NCBI RefSeq assembly: GCF_035969385.1
Contig: NZ_JAYKKJ010000004.1
Span: 341,538-405,537, forward strand
DNA: 64,000 nt
Direction: 5' to 3'
Source: SELP01 sp035969385
GTDB taxonomy: Bacteria; Pseudomonadota; Alphaproteobacteria; Rhodobacterales; Rhodobacteraceae
How positions within the stretch are numbered: the first letter of the stretch is position 1; each line of letters begins with the position of its first letter. A program made the translations under genes and the position numbers. Of this stretch, positions 25,222-33,835 are shown piece by piece. The notes beneath the pieces were generated by a model. That model was not told the DNA's origin and did no database searches. It saw nothing but the letters and a program-made list of their open reading frames with translations.

Positions 25222-26403
25222 CTAGCCCTTGATGACCAGTTTCGCGGGCGTGTCGCACAACCGTTCGTACCCGGTTTCCGTAATCAGGATCGGTTCTGTC
25301 GTTTCGATCCCCCCGTCGTCCAGCCAGAGCGCGGGCATGAAATGGAACGTCATCCCCGGCTTCAGCACGGTCTTGTCCCCGGCGCGGAACGACATGGTGC
25401 GTTCGCCCCAGTCCGGCGGATAGCTGAGCCCGATAGCATAGCCACAGCGGTTGTCCTTGTGGAATCCATGTTTGGCCAGTGTCGCGTTGAAGGCGTTGGC
25501 GATGTCTTCGCACAGGTTTCCGGGCTTTGCGGACTCCAGCGCCGCCGCAGAGGCATCGGCCACCGCCGCCTCTGCATCCAGATATTTCTGCGGCGGTTTT
25601 CCAAGGAACAGCGTGCGCGACTGCGGACAATGGTAACGCCGGTAAACCCCTGCAATTTCGAAGAAAGTCGCCTCTCCTTCCTTCATGGGCTGGTCGTCCC
25701 ACGTCAAGTGCGGCGCGGTGGCGTCCAGACCCGACGGCGCCATTGGCACGATGGCCGGATAGTCGCCCCAAATCCCGTCGACGCCCTTGATCGCGGTGCT
25801 ATAGATCTCGGCCACGAGTTCGTTCTTCTTCAGGCCTGGTTCGGCCTTTTCGCGGATCGTGGCGTGCATCGCCTCGACGATCCGGGCCGCCTTGCGCATA
25901 TAGTCAATCTCGGTGGCGGATTTCACGGCCCGTTGCCAGTTGACCATGCCGGTGATATCGGCAATCTCCTTGTTCGCACCGCACTTTAGAAGCGAGGTGT
26001 AACAGCTTGCGCTGAAATAGTAATTGTCCATTTCAACGCCAAGGGTCTTGCCGTCCCAGCCCTTCTCGCGGATCAGGTTGGACAGGTCCTCCATCGGATG
26101 TTTCAGCGGGTTCTGGACGTAACTGTCTTCGTAACCGCGGATATGATCATCGGACATGAAAACAGTGCGCAGCGCGCCGTTTCCGTCAATGCCGCGGCCC
26201 CACCAGATCGGGTCGCCGTCAGGGCCCAGCAAGACCCCCTGATGCACATAGAACGACCAACCGTCATAGCCCGTCAGCCAGGCCATGTTGGACGGGTCGG
26301 TGACAAGGATCAGGTCAACCCCGGCCTGGTCCATTGCGGCGCGGGTCTTGGCGATCCGGTCCTGATATTCGGCATCGGTGAATGCCGGGTTTGCATTGGC
26401 CAT
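25222..26403 (-). CDS. M24-family hydrolase without metal ligands, ectoine hydrolase (DoeA/EutD)-like
   Basis: 393 residues with a creatinase N-terminal domain (about 1-150) and a pita-bread M24 C-terminal domain. The five metal ligands of aminopeptidases P seem absent: the region FFEIAGVYRRYHCPQSRT has E249 and P/Q where Asp ligands occur, and GYAIGLSYPPDW and FHFMPALW replace the His and Glu motifs. Ectoine hydrolase DoeA/EutD is a metal-independent member with a catalytic Glu, and YHCPQSRTLFLG resembles it; E249 is the candidate nucleophile. The deacetylase partner and ectoine uptake genes are not nearby, so the substrate stays tentative. Other options are creatinase-like amidinohydrolase or dimethylsulfonioproprionate-related M24 paralogues. 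Confidence 0.75.
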   Translation of the reverse strand: MANANPAFTDAEYQDRIAKTRAAMDQAGVDLILVTDPSNMAWLTGYDGWSFYVHQGVLLGPDGDPIWWGRGIDGNGALRTVFMSDDHIRGYEDSYVQNPLKHPMEDLSNLIREKGWDGKTLGVEMDNYYFSASCYTSLLKCGANKEIADITGMVNWQRAVKSATEIDYMRKAARIVEAMHATIREKAEPGLKKNELVAEIYSTAIKGVDGIWGDYPAIVPMAPSGLDATAPHLTWDDQPMKEGEATFFEIAGVYRRYHCPQSRTLFLGKPPQKYLDAEAAVADASAAALESAKPGNLCEDIANAFNATLAKHGFHKDNRCGYAIGLSYPPDWGERTMSFRAGDKTVLKPGMTFHFMPALWLDDGGIETTEPILITETGYERLCDTPAKLVIKG

Positions 26404-26480
26404 GGGCCCCTCCTCGTGTTCTTTTCCCTATCTTGACGTGCCAGTCGCGCCCCGCCCGTCCGAAAACGTCATGTCACCGC

Positions 26481-27512
26481 TCAATTCGCCGTAGGCAGGA
26501 CAACGGAAAACCGGCTGCCCTTGCCCGGCTCGCTTTCCACATGAAGCCGCCCGCGGTGGCGGCCCACGATATGCTTGACGATGGCAAGGCCTAGGCCCGT
26601 GCCGCCGACCTCGCGCGATCTGTGCCGGTCGATCCGATAGAACCGTTCGGTCAGGCGCGGAATGTGATGCGCGGCAAACCCTTCGCCAAAGTCCTGCACG
26701 GACAGGACAACGCCGGGCAGACGCAACAGCGGCTGTGGCCCCGGGTCGGACAGAGAGATGACCACCCTGCCCCCGCTGACCCCGTATTTGATGGCGTTTT
26801 CCACGAGGTTGCGGATGACCTGCCGCAGCTGGTCCGCGTCCCCCGGCACCGTGACCGGATGGTCGGGCAACTTTCGCTGGATGCTGACGCCCGCCGTGGC
26901 CGCGACCGGGCCAAGGACGCTGACCGCATTGTCGATAAGCGCCACAAGGTCCACCGGGTCCGTTGGTCGCCGCCGCTCGTTTTCCTCGACCCGACTGAGG
27001 GACAGCAAGTCCGAGACAAGCTGCGACATGCGCGCGGCCTCGCCCTCCATGATCGACAGGAACCGGTCGCGGGCGGCGGCGTCGTTGCGGGCCGGGCCGC
27101 GCAGGGTTTCGATGAACCCCAATAGCGCGGTCAGCGGTGTACGCAATTCGTGGCTGACATTTGCGACGAAGTCGCGGCGCATCTGTCCCGCCTGTTCGAT
27201 CTCTGTCTGGTCTTCGAACACCAGCAGAACGGATGTCCCGATTGGGTTGACCGTGACTTTGTAGACCGCATCGCGCAGGGGATCACGCCCCATGAACCGG
27301 GTCACCTTTCCTGTCCCATTCGCGAAGACATCGTCGATTGTGTCGATCAAAGCGGGCTGTCGCAGGGCAGAAACATAGTGGCGACCGACCGATCCGGTTC
27401 CAATAAGGGTATCCGCCATGGGATTGCAGGCGGAAATTCGGTTGTCCGGGCCAATCATCAGCCCCGGAAAGGGTAGCGCTAACAAGAAAGTGTTCAAATT
27501 CGGGTCAGACAT
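26481..27512 (-). CDS. phoR: PhoR-like sensor histidine kinase (orphan)
   Basis: 343 residues: PAS domain (about 8-105), HisKA with H121 in FVANVSHELRTPLTALLGFIETL, N-box NLVENAIKYG, G1 DFGEGF and GGTGLGLAIVKHIVGRHRGRL. The last motif and overall form match PhoR, the phosphate-limitation kinase. No membrane segment is seen, as in other short alphaproteobacterial PhoRs. The usual pstSCAB-phoU-phoB partners are not adjacent, so the pairing with PhoB is inferred. The gene is divergent from an unknown gene at 27653. Confidence 0.82.
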   Translation of the reverse strand: MSDPNLNTFLLALPFPGLMIGPDNRISACNPMADTLIGTGSVGRHYVSALRQPALIDTIDDVFANGTGKVTRFMGRDPLRDAVYKVTVNPIGTSVLLVFEDQTEIEQAGQMRRDFVANVSHELRTPLTALLGFIETLRGPARNDAAARDRFLSIMEGEAARMSQLVSDLLSLSRVEENERRRPTDPVDLVALIDNAVSVLGPVAATAGVSIQRKLPDHPVTVPGDADQLRQVIRNLVENAIKYGVSGGRVVISLSDPGPQPLLRLPGVVLSVQDFGEGFAAHHIPRLTERFYRIDRHRSREVGGTGLGLAIVKHIVGRHRGRLHVESEPGKGSRFSVVLPTAN

Positions 27513-27537
27513 GCTGCCATTTTTCTTTGTATGGGCA

Positions 27538-27573
27538 TTGAGGCTGATACATGTTTCACCCTATAATTGAAAC
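27538..27573 (+). promoter_or_regulatory. Promoter with inverted repeat around the -10 box
   Basis: TTGAGG at 27538-27543 and a perfect TATAAT at 27562-27567 with an 18-base spacer. The -10 box lies between GTTTCA (27553-27558) and its reverse complement TGAAAC (27568-27573), a 6-bp inverted repeat with 9-base centre, a layout typical of a repressor operator. It faces the unknown gene at 27653. Confidence 0.55.
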
Positions 27574-27652
27574 TTGTGGGCGGTGACTCTGGTATGGTTG
27601 TTGCGAAACTTCTGTTGCTTTATGGCACTTCGGACGAATCGGGATTGGCGCG

Positions 27653-28066
27653 ATGGCGGTCCAGCACATTGGAAATGATATCGAAGACCTCGTCGTTGTT
27701 TCCATGCTTGTTGTGGGCAATATCCACGTATGGGCCGGGTCCGACCAGCCCCTACCGGCGGTTCGTGGCATAGATTTCATCGACTATCGGCAACTAGAGC
27801 AGCATTTGGCGCAGATGCCATCGCCGGATGTGATCCTGTCGGCCCTTGTCGGACATGGGTTTGACGCCATTGACCTTGCGACCGTCTTGCAGGGCTGCGG
27901 GTATCGCGGGCGGTATCGGGGGGTGGCGAATGCCCTACCCCGGCCCGAATTGATCCGGGCAGAGGTGCGTAGCCGCGCGCCGGATGTCGATTTTGAAGTT
28001 GTCGACCTTGAGGTCCGGGCTCAGGTGTCCGGTGGATTCACGCTGCGAAAAGACCGCCTGCGATAG
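27653..28066 (+). CDS. Conserved-looking protein of unknown function, receiver-like fold possible
   Basis: 137 residues, not recognised. Composition and codon use look coding. Alternating hydrophobic strands and helices (VVSMLVVGNIHVW, DVILSALVGHGFDAIDLATVLQGCGYRGRYRGVA, PRPELIRAEVRS, VDFEVVDLEV) resemble a CheY-like alpha/beta fold, but the phospho-acceptor pattern is not intact. No signal peptide. The start at 27653 lacks a good ribosome site; ATG at 27704 is another option. It is preceded by a strong promoter with operator-like repeat and is divergent from phoR. Confidence 0.6.
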   Translation: MAVQHIGNDIEDLVVVSMLVVGNIHVWAGSDQPLPAVRGIDFIDYRQLEQHLAQMPSPDVILSALVGHGFDAIDLATVLQGCGYRGRYRGVANALPRPELIRAEVRSRAPDVDFEVVDLEVRAQVSGGFTLRKDRLR

Positions 28067-28154
28067 GCGTCGCGCGATACCCGTGCTTCACCTGTCTGTG
28101 CATGAATTGGAAGACCTCACCACGTTCATTGATGTCTCGGGGGGGGCTGACGCA

Positions 28155-28685
28155 CTAATCAATCCGGCGCAGCCCGTCGCGGAACCGGCGCATGTTTGCC
28201 TGATAGCTCTGGGCAGACCGGCGCAGTCCTTCGATCGCGTCGTCATCCAGCGTACGGATGACCTTGCCCGGTGCGCCGACAACCAATGACCCGTCAGGGA
28301 TTTCCTTGCCTTCGGTGATCAGGGCCCCTGCCCCGATGAGGCAGTTCTTGCCGATCTTCGCGCCGTTCAGCACGGTCGCCCCCATCCCGATCAGGCTGTT
28401 GTCGCCGATGGTGCAGCCGTGCAGCATCGCCTTGTGCCCGATGGTACAGCCCGCGCCGATGGTCAGGGGAAAACCGGGGTCGGTGTGCATGATGCAGTTT
28501 TCCTGCACATTCGATCCGGCCCCGATGGTGATCGGTTCGTTGTCGCCCCGCAGGGTGCAACCGAACCAGATCGAGGTCGCGCTCTCCAGCACAACCTTGC
28601 CGATCACATGGGCGTCGGGGGCAATCCAATAGTCCCCGTCGGCGGGAAGGGTCGGGGCAAATCCGTTCAGGCTGTACAGGCTCAT
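28155..28685 (-). CDS. Gamma-carbonic anhydrase family protein
   Basis: 176 residues of left-handed beta-helix hexapeptide repeats. The three metal histidines fit H67 (ENCIMHTDPG), H84 and H89 (GHKAMLHG); R46 and D48 in LRGDNE and Q61 are the usual structural and active-site residues. Members include zinc or iron carbonic anhydrases and inactive relatives (PaaY, YrdA); activity is not assured. The stop-start overlap with gmk (four bases) makes it co-translated. Confidence 0.88.
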   Translation of the reverse strand: MSLYSLNGFAPTLPADGDYWIAPDAHVIGKVVLESATSIWFGCTLRGDNEPITIGAGSNVQENCIMHTDPGFPLTIGAGCTIGHKAMLHGCTIGDNSLIGMGATVLNGAKIGKNCLIGAGALITEGKEIPDGSLVVGAPGKVIRTLDDDAIEGLRRSAQSYQANMRRFRDGLRRID

Positions 28686-29326
28686 TTGGACTCCTCGAAT
28701 TCCGCCTGAAGACGGCGCACATGGTCGGTCAGGCCCGGCTGCTGGCTGCGCCGGAGGCGGGTGGCCGATACGATGGTCTTGAGCTGGGCGTCGGTGGCCT
28801 CAAGATCGTCGTTCACCAGCACGAAATCATAGCCGTCCCAATGGCTGATCTCGTCCCAGCTTTTCTGCATCCGCTTCGCGATCACCTCGTCGCTGTCCTG
28901 GGCCCGACTGACAAGACGGCGGTGCAGTTCGGCGATAGAAGGCGGCAGGATGAAGATCGAAAGCGTGTGGCGGCCAAGGTCCGAATTGCGGATTTGCTGC
29001 GCCCCCTGCCAATCGATATCGAACAGAACATCGCGGCCGGCGTCGATGGCGGCCTTCACCGGCCCCTTGGGCGAGCCGTAGAAGTTGCCGAAGACATGGG
29101 CGTGTTCCAGCATCTCGCCTTCGGCCACCTGCCGCTTGAAGTCGTCTTCGGTCAGGAAATGATAATCCTGCCCGTTCACCTCGCCGTCGCGCGGGGCGCG
29201 GGTGGTGGCAGAGACGGAAAAGGAAATGTCCGGGTCCCATTCGCGCAGGTGGCGGGACAGGGTGGATTTGCCCGCGCCCGAAGGCGAAGACAGGATGATC
29301 AGAAGGCCGCGGCGGGTCTGGGGCAT
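28682..29326 (-). CDS. gmk: Guanylate kinase
   Basis: 214 residues. P-loop SSPSGAGKSTLSRHL near the N-terminus, GMP-binding segment SVSATTRAPRDGEVNGQDYHFLTEDDF, GNFYGSPKGPV and the FDIDWQGAQQIR motif are complete. It phosphorylates GMP to GDP. It lies 9 bases after yicC and overlaps the gamma-carbonic-anhydrase gene downstream, all minus strand. Confidence 0.96.
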   Translation of the reverse strand: MPQTRRGLLIILSSPSGAGKSTLSRHLREWDPDISFSVSATTRAPRDGEVNGQDYHFLTEDDFKRQVAEGEMLEHAHVFGNFYGSPKGPVKAAIDAGRDVLFDIDWQGAQQIRNSDLGRHTLSIFILPPSIAELHRRLVSRAQDSDEVIAKRMQKSWDEISHWDGYDFVLVNDDLEATDAQLKTIVSATRLRRSQQPGLTDHVRRLQAEFEESK

Positions 29327-29335
29327 GTGCTTGGT

Positions 29336-30226
29336 CTATTCCACGTTTTGGATCTGTTCGCGCATCTGGTCGATCGTTGCCTTGAGGTCCAGCCCGATCG
29401 CCGTGAGGCCGGGGGCGCCGGATTTGGAGCAGAGCGTATTGGCCTCGCGGTTGAATTCCTGCGCAAGGAAATCGAGCTTGCGGCCCGCCGGGGCGGGATC
29501 GGCCAGAAGGGCGCGGGCGGCGGCAATATGCGCGCGCAGCCGGTCGACTTCTTCGGTCACGTCCGATTTGACCGCAATCAGGGCCAGTTCCTGCGCCACC
29601 CGGTCGGGATCGGCCTCGGACGCCTCCTCCATCACCCGGCGCAGGGCGGCACCCATGTTGGCGCGCACCTCGTCCCGGCGGCTTTCGGCGGCGGTGGCGG
29701 CCTCTTCGACCAGCGCGGCGATCCGCTGCAATTGCCCCTCGATCACCTGTTTCAGGGCGGCGCCCTCGCTGGCCCGCATGGCGGCGAAATCATCCAGAAG
29801 TGGCGCAAGATCCGCCAGAAGCGCGGGTTTCAGCGCCTCTGCCTCTGCCTCGTCGCTGCGCTGGGACAGGACGCCGCGCAGGTTCAGCACATCGGCAGCG
29901 GTGGGTTGGGCCAGGGTGACGCCCATGGCCATGGCCCGGTCCTGCACCGCGTCCAGCGCCTGAAGCATTCGGTCCAACTGCGCCTCATCCAGGGTGGCGG
30001 CCTGCTGGCCCTCTTCCCGGGTCAGGCGCAGCCCAAGGGTGATGTTGCCCCTGTTGAACCGGTCCTGTAGCGCCGCGCGGATTGCCGGTTCCAGCCCGTC
30101 GATCCCGTCAGGCAGGCGCAACCGCAAATCCAGCCCCCGCGCGTTCACCCCGCGCATCTCCCAGGCCCAGCCCGTTGCCCCAAGGGCCCCGCGCCTGCTG
30201 GCGAATGCTGTCATTGATCGGATCAC
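29336..30226 (-). CDS. YicC family endoribonuclease
   Basis: 296 residues. Starts MIRSMTAFASRRG, the standard YicC N-terminus (GTG start at 30226), has the VNARGLDLRLRLP strand and the C-terminal DUF1732 region EVDRLRAHIAAARALL...LDFLAQEFNREANTLCSKS. E. coli YicC is reported as an endoribonuclease acting on the sRNA RyhB. The yicC-gmk order is conserved widely in proteobacteria. Confidence 0.92.
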   Translation of the reverse strand: MIRSMTAFASRRGALGATGWAWEMRGVNARGLDLRLRLPDGIDGLEPAIRAALQDRFNRGNITLGLRLTREEGQQAATLDEAQLDRMLQALDAVQDRAMAMGVTLAQPTAADVLNLRGVLSQRSDEAEAEALKPALLADLAPLLDDFAAMRASEGAALKQVIEGQLQRIAALVEEAATAAESRRDEVRANMGAALRRVMEEASEADPDRVAQELALIAVKSDVTEEVDRLRAHIAAARALLADPAPAGRKLDFLAQEFNREANTLCSKSGAPGLTAIGLDLKATIDQMREQIQNVE

Positions 30227-30396
30227 TGGTCCCGTCCTCTCACTGGTCGCGATAGCACCTAATGCGAAAGGGTGCGCGGGGGCAAGGCAAAGCGACCCCG
30301 CCGGGCGGGCGCATTAACCTGTTAACGAAATGCTAAGTGCGAAAGGGGCGGAAATGCGGCAAAATAGGGGCATCAGCCAGACTGGAGGACCAACCG

Positions 30397-31077
30397 ATGC
30401 CAGCCCCAACCGATTCCGCCTTGCCGCCCCTGCCCGGTGTGCGCAGTGTTGCGCCCGGCGGGTCGGTGTTGTCCAATCTGGAACGCTACTGGTCGGACCT
30501 GCGCGGCGCGCGGACGGTGCCGGTGCGCACCGCTGTTGACCCAGCATGCATTGACGCCGCTCTTCCCAGCGCCTTTATCCTCGAACGCACCGCGCAGCAG
30601 GTCGCGCGGTTCCGGGTTTGCGGCCAGCGGATCAATCAGTTTATCGGTGCCGAAGGCCGGGGCATGCCCCTGTCGGCCCTTTTCACGGCGACAGGCCGGG
30701 CACAGATCGGCACGTTGCTGGAACGCTGTTTTGACGATCCGGCGGTTGTGGAAATCCCGGTCCAGTTCCGGACAGCGCTGACGCGCCGCCGTCTTCAGGG
30801 CACCATGCTCTTGTTGCCTTTGGAGGGACCAGACGGATTGATCGACCGCATTCTTGGGGCGCTTCTGGTGGACGGCGCGCCGGGCCTTGGCGTTCGAAGC
30901 TTTGACGTCGACCCGTCCCGCAAGCTGCGATGCGAGCGGATAGAGCCGCGCCGGGCCGCGCAGTCCGCGCCGATTTTCGCCAACGGGACAGATTTCCCGC
31001 AGGCACAACTCCAGATGCAGGAAGGGCCGGAACGGTCTTCCCGCCCGGCCCTTCGGCTTGTTGTCGATAATACCTGA
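30397..31077 (+). CDS. PAS-domain protein (PAS_5 type)
   Basis: 226 residues. A single PAS_5 domain (about 25-170) with the hallmark RTAVDPACI...LPSAFILE, FRVCGQRINQFIGAEGRGMPLSALF and LLLPLEGPDGLIDRILGALL. These short alphaproteobacterial proteins have no output domain; the role is unknown, perhaps partner-mediated sensing. A GGAGG at 30384 sets the ATG at 30397. The C-terminal 55 residues are low-complexity and polar. Divergent from yicC. Confidence 0.85.
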   Translation: MPAPTDSALPPLPGVRSVAPGGSVLSNLERYWSDLRGARTVPVRTAVDPACIDAALPSAFILERTAQQVARFRVCGQRINQFIGAEGRGMPLSALFTATGRAQIGTLLERCFDDPAVVEIPVQFRTALTRRRLQGTMLLLPLEGPDGLIDRILGALLVDGAPGLGVRSFDVDPSRKLRCERIEPRRAAQSAPIFANGTDFPQAQLQMQEGPERSSRPALRLVVDNT

Positions 31078-31083
31078 TCCGGA

Positions 31084-32454
31084 TCAGGCGGTCGCCGCCT
31101 GATCCAACTTGCTGCGCCGGGCCGACAGTTCTTCGGCCACGAGGAACGCCAGTTCCAGCGACTGAGAGGCGTTCAGACGCGGGTCGCAGGCGGTGTGGTA
31201 GCGATCCGACAGATCCTCGTCCGTGACCGCGCGGACCCCGCCGGTGCATTCGGTCACATCCTTGCCCGTCATCTCGAAATGCACGCCGCCGGGGATCGTG
31301 CCTTCGGCATTGTGGACGGCAAAGAATTCCTTCACTTCGCGCAGCACGCTTTCGAAGGGGCGGGTCTTGTAGCCGGTCGAGGATTTGATCGTGTTGCCGT
31401 GCATGGCGTCACAGGTCCAGACGACATTCGCGCCTTCTTCCTGCACTGCCTTGATCAGGCGCGGCAGGTGTTCGCCCACCGACCCTGCCCCGAAGCGCGC
31501 GATCAGTGTCAGACGGCCCGGCTCGTTGTTGGGGTTTAGGCTGTTCATCAGCGACTTCAGATGGCCCGAGGTCATCGACGGACCGCATTTCAGCCCGATC
31601 GGGTTCTGGACGCCCTTGCAGAATTCCACATGGGCGCCGTCCGGCTGACGGGTGCGGTCACCGATCCAGATCATATGGCCGGACCCGGCCAGCCACTTGC
31701 CCGTGGTGCTGTCCAGACGGCACAGGGCCTCTTCATACTCCAGCAGAAGCGCTTCGTGGCTGGTGTAGAATTCGACCGTTTCCAACTCGTGATTGGTGGC
31801 GGCGTTCAGGCCTGCTGCGCTCATGAAGTCCAGCGCGTTGGAAATCTGTTCGGACAGGGCGCGGTATTTCTCGGCCTCCGGCGCACCGGTCCAGCCCAGC
31901 GTCCAGGCGTGGACCCGGTGCACGTCGGCGAACCCGCCGGTCGAAAACGCGCGCAGAAGGTTCAGCGTGGCGGCGGCCTGGGTATAGGCCTGCAGCATCC
32001 GGTCCGGATCGGGGATCCGCGCTTCGGGGGTGAAATCGAACCCGTTGATGATGTCGCCGCGGTAGCTGGGCAGCTCAGTGCCGCTGATCACCTCGGTCGG
32101 GGCCGACCGCGGCTTGGCCATCTGGCCCGCCATGCGGCCAACCTTGACCACCGGAACCTTGGCGCCAAAGGTCAGGACCATCGCCATCTGCAGCATCACC
32201 TTGAAGGTGTCGCGGATGCTGTCGGCGCTGAATTCGGCAAAGCTTTCGGCGCAATCGCCGCCCTGAAGCAGGAAGGCCTCGCCGCGACTCACCTTGCCCA
32301 GATGGGCCTTCAGGCGGCGTGCTTCGCCCGCAAAGACCAAGGGCGGATAGCTGGCAAGCTTGGCTTCCACAGCCTTCAGCTTGGCTTCATCCGTATAGTC
32401 GGGCATCTGAACCCGCGGCTTGGCGCGCCAGTCAGATTTCTGCCACTCGGTCAT
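31084..32454 (-). CDS. Class II 3-deoxy-7-phosphoheptulonate synthase
   Basis: 456 residues, plant/bacterial type II DAHP synthase, first step of aromatic amino acid synthesis from PEP and erythrose 4-phosphate. Signatures: GEAFLLQGGDCAESF (metal Cys), KVGRMAGQMAKPRS, YRGDIINGFDFTPEARIPDPDRM, LLLEYEEALCR, SAHMIWIGDRTRQPDGAHVEF-like segment, WTCDAMHGNTI and GGVHFEMTGKDVTEC. Stand-alone gene converging on the PAS gene with a 6-base gap. Confidence 0.95.
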   Translation of the reverse strand: MTEWQKSDWRAKPRVQMPDYTDEAKLKAVEAKLASYPPLVFAGEARRLKAHLGKVSRGEAFLLQGGDCAESFAEFSADSIRDTFKVMLQMAMVLTFGAKVPVVKVGRMAGQMAKPRSAPTEVISGTELPSYRGDIINGFDFTPEARIPDPDRMLQAYTQAAATLNLLRAFSTGGFADVHRVHAWTLGWTGAPEAEKYRALSEQISNALDFMSAAGLNAATNHELETVEFYTSHEALLLEYEEALCRLDSTTGKWLAGSGHMIWIGDRTRQPDGAHVEFCKGVQNPIGLKCGPSMTSGHLKSLMNSLNPNNEPGRLTLIARFGAGSVGEHLPRLIKAVQEEGANVVWTCDAMHGNTIKSSTGYKTRPFESVLREVKEFFAVHNAEGTIPGGVHFEMTGKDVTECTGGVRAVTDEDLSDRYHTACDPRLNASQSLELAFLVAEELSARRSKLDQAATA

Positions 32455-32681
32455 CGTCTTGCTCCCAGAATATCGTTTTGGTCAGTGATTGCGGGTCGTT
32501 TAGCGCAATCAGGACGCGCTTATAACCCGATGCTGCGCGGGGGCCAATGCCAAAAGGGGTGCAAAATCGGGCAGGTGATGGTTCAATAGCGACTATTGAG
32601 GGCGGAAACGACACCCCTTGATCCTGCGTTCCAAAAGGTGTTGAGGTCCGCAGGTCGAACGCATGGCAGAGGGTCGCGGAG

Positions 32682-33683
32682 ATGGATATCGAGCCGCAAA
32701 TCGTCGAAGTGGATGCAAAGGGCAAACCGCGCCGGTTTGTCTTTGTGCTGCTTGAGAATTTCACGATGCTTTGCTTTGCCAGCGCGATTGAATCCCTGCG
32801 CATCGCCAACCGGATGTCGGGCAAGAAACTTTACGACTGGGTGGTGGCCGCCGAACAGGATGGCACCATTGCCTGTTCCAACGGCACCGAATTCGCGGTG
32901 CAGATGGGTCTGGACGAATTGACCCGCGATGACACGGTCATGGTCTGCGGCGGGATTGATGTGCAAAAGGCAACCACCAAGAAAATGGTCAGCTGGCTGC
33001 GCCGCGAGGCGCGCCGGGGCGTCACCATGGGCGGGCTATGCACCGCTGGCTATACTCTTGCCAAGGCCGGGCTACTGGATGGCAAGAAGGCGACAATCCA
33101 CTGGGAGAACCAGGACAGTTTCGCCGAGGAGTTCGAGGAAGTGACCCTGACCAAGTCGGTTTTCGTCGTGGACGGAAACCGGATGACGACGGCGGGTGGC
33201 ACGGCCTCCATCGACCTGATGCTGAAGGTGATTGCCGACGATCATGGCGAGGAACTGGCCAGCGCGGTCGCCGACCAGCTGATCTATTCCTCGATCCGCA
33301 CCGATCAGGACACTCAGCGCCTGTCGATCCCGACCCGGATCGGTGTGCGCCACCCGAAACTGTCCCGCGTCATCCAGATGATGGAACAGAACATCGAAGA
33401 ACCGATCAGCCCGGCGGTGCTTGCCAAGGATGTCGGCATGTCGACGCGGCAGCTGGAACGGCTGTTCCGCCGCTATCTGAACCGCAGCCCGAAACGGTAT
33501 TACATGGAGTTGCGGCTGCAAAAGGCGCGCAACCTGCTGATGCAGACAGATATGAGCGTGATCAACGTGGCGCTGGCCTGCGGGTTCGCCTCGCCGTCGC
33601 ATTTCTCGAAATGCTACCGGTCGCATTACGACACCACGCCTTACCGCGAACGCGGCGCCCACGCGGCCCGGCTGTCAATCTGA
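32682..33683 (+). CDS. GlxA-family transcriptional regulator (DJ-1/PfpI plus AraC HTH)
   Basis: 333 residues. Residues about 18-195 form a class I glutamine-amidotransferase-like (DJ-1/PfpI) domain with elbow cysteine C120 in GGLCTAGYTLAKAGLLDGKKATIHW; residues about 235-330 are an AraC HTH (AVLAKDVGMSTRQLERLFRRYL...INVALACGFASPSHFSKCYRSHY). Family members control arginine, carnitine or glycine-betaine catabolism. Target unknown; it is divergent from the DAHP synthase gene and just upstream of the liv operon, which it might influence. Confidence 0.9.
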   Translation: MDIEPQIVEVDAKGKPRRFVFVLLENFTMLCFASAIESLRIANRMSGKKLYDWVVAAEQDGTIACSNGTEFAVQMGLDELTRDDTVMVCGGIDVQKATTKKMVSWLRREARRGVTMGGLCTAGYTLAKAGLLDGKKATIHWENQDSFAEEFEEVTLTKSVFVVDGNRMTTAGGTASIDLMLKVIADDHGEELASAVADQLIYSSIRTDQDTQRLSIPTRIGVRHPKLSRVIQMMEQNIEEPISPAVLAKDVGMSTRQLERLFRRYLNRSPKRYYMELRLQKARNLLMQTDMSVINVALACGFASPSHFSKCYRSHYDTTPYRERGAHAARLSI

Positions 33684-33835
33684 CACGCTGCGGTTGGGCA
33701 TGTCCCCAGTTGCGAAACAATGTTCTGTTTGGGCGTGAATGACGGGCCAAATGGCCCGCATTTCACCCTTCCCTTTTGCTTTTCCGCTGCTTAGGCTCCC
33801 TGTTCAGGATACTTCATCCGATAGGGAGAATGAGA

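Noticed and set aside
24272..26480. A luxI-type partner for the LuxR gene
   Set aside because: No autoinducer-synthase-like frame was found in either neighbour gap.
32583..32681. Minus-strand small gene before the GlxA-type regulator
   Set aside because: The frames overlap the regulator's start, and their composition fits antisense shadow.
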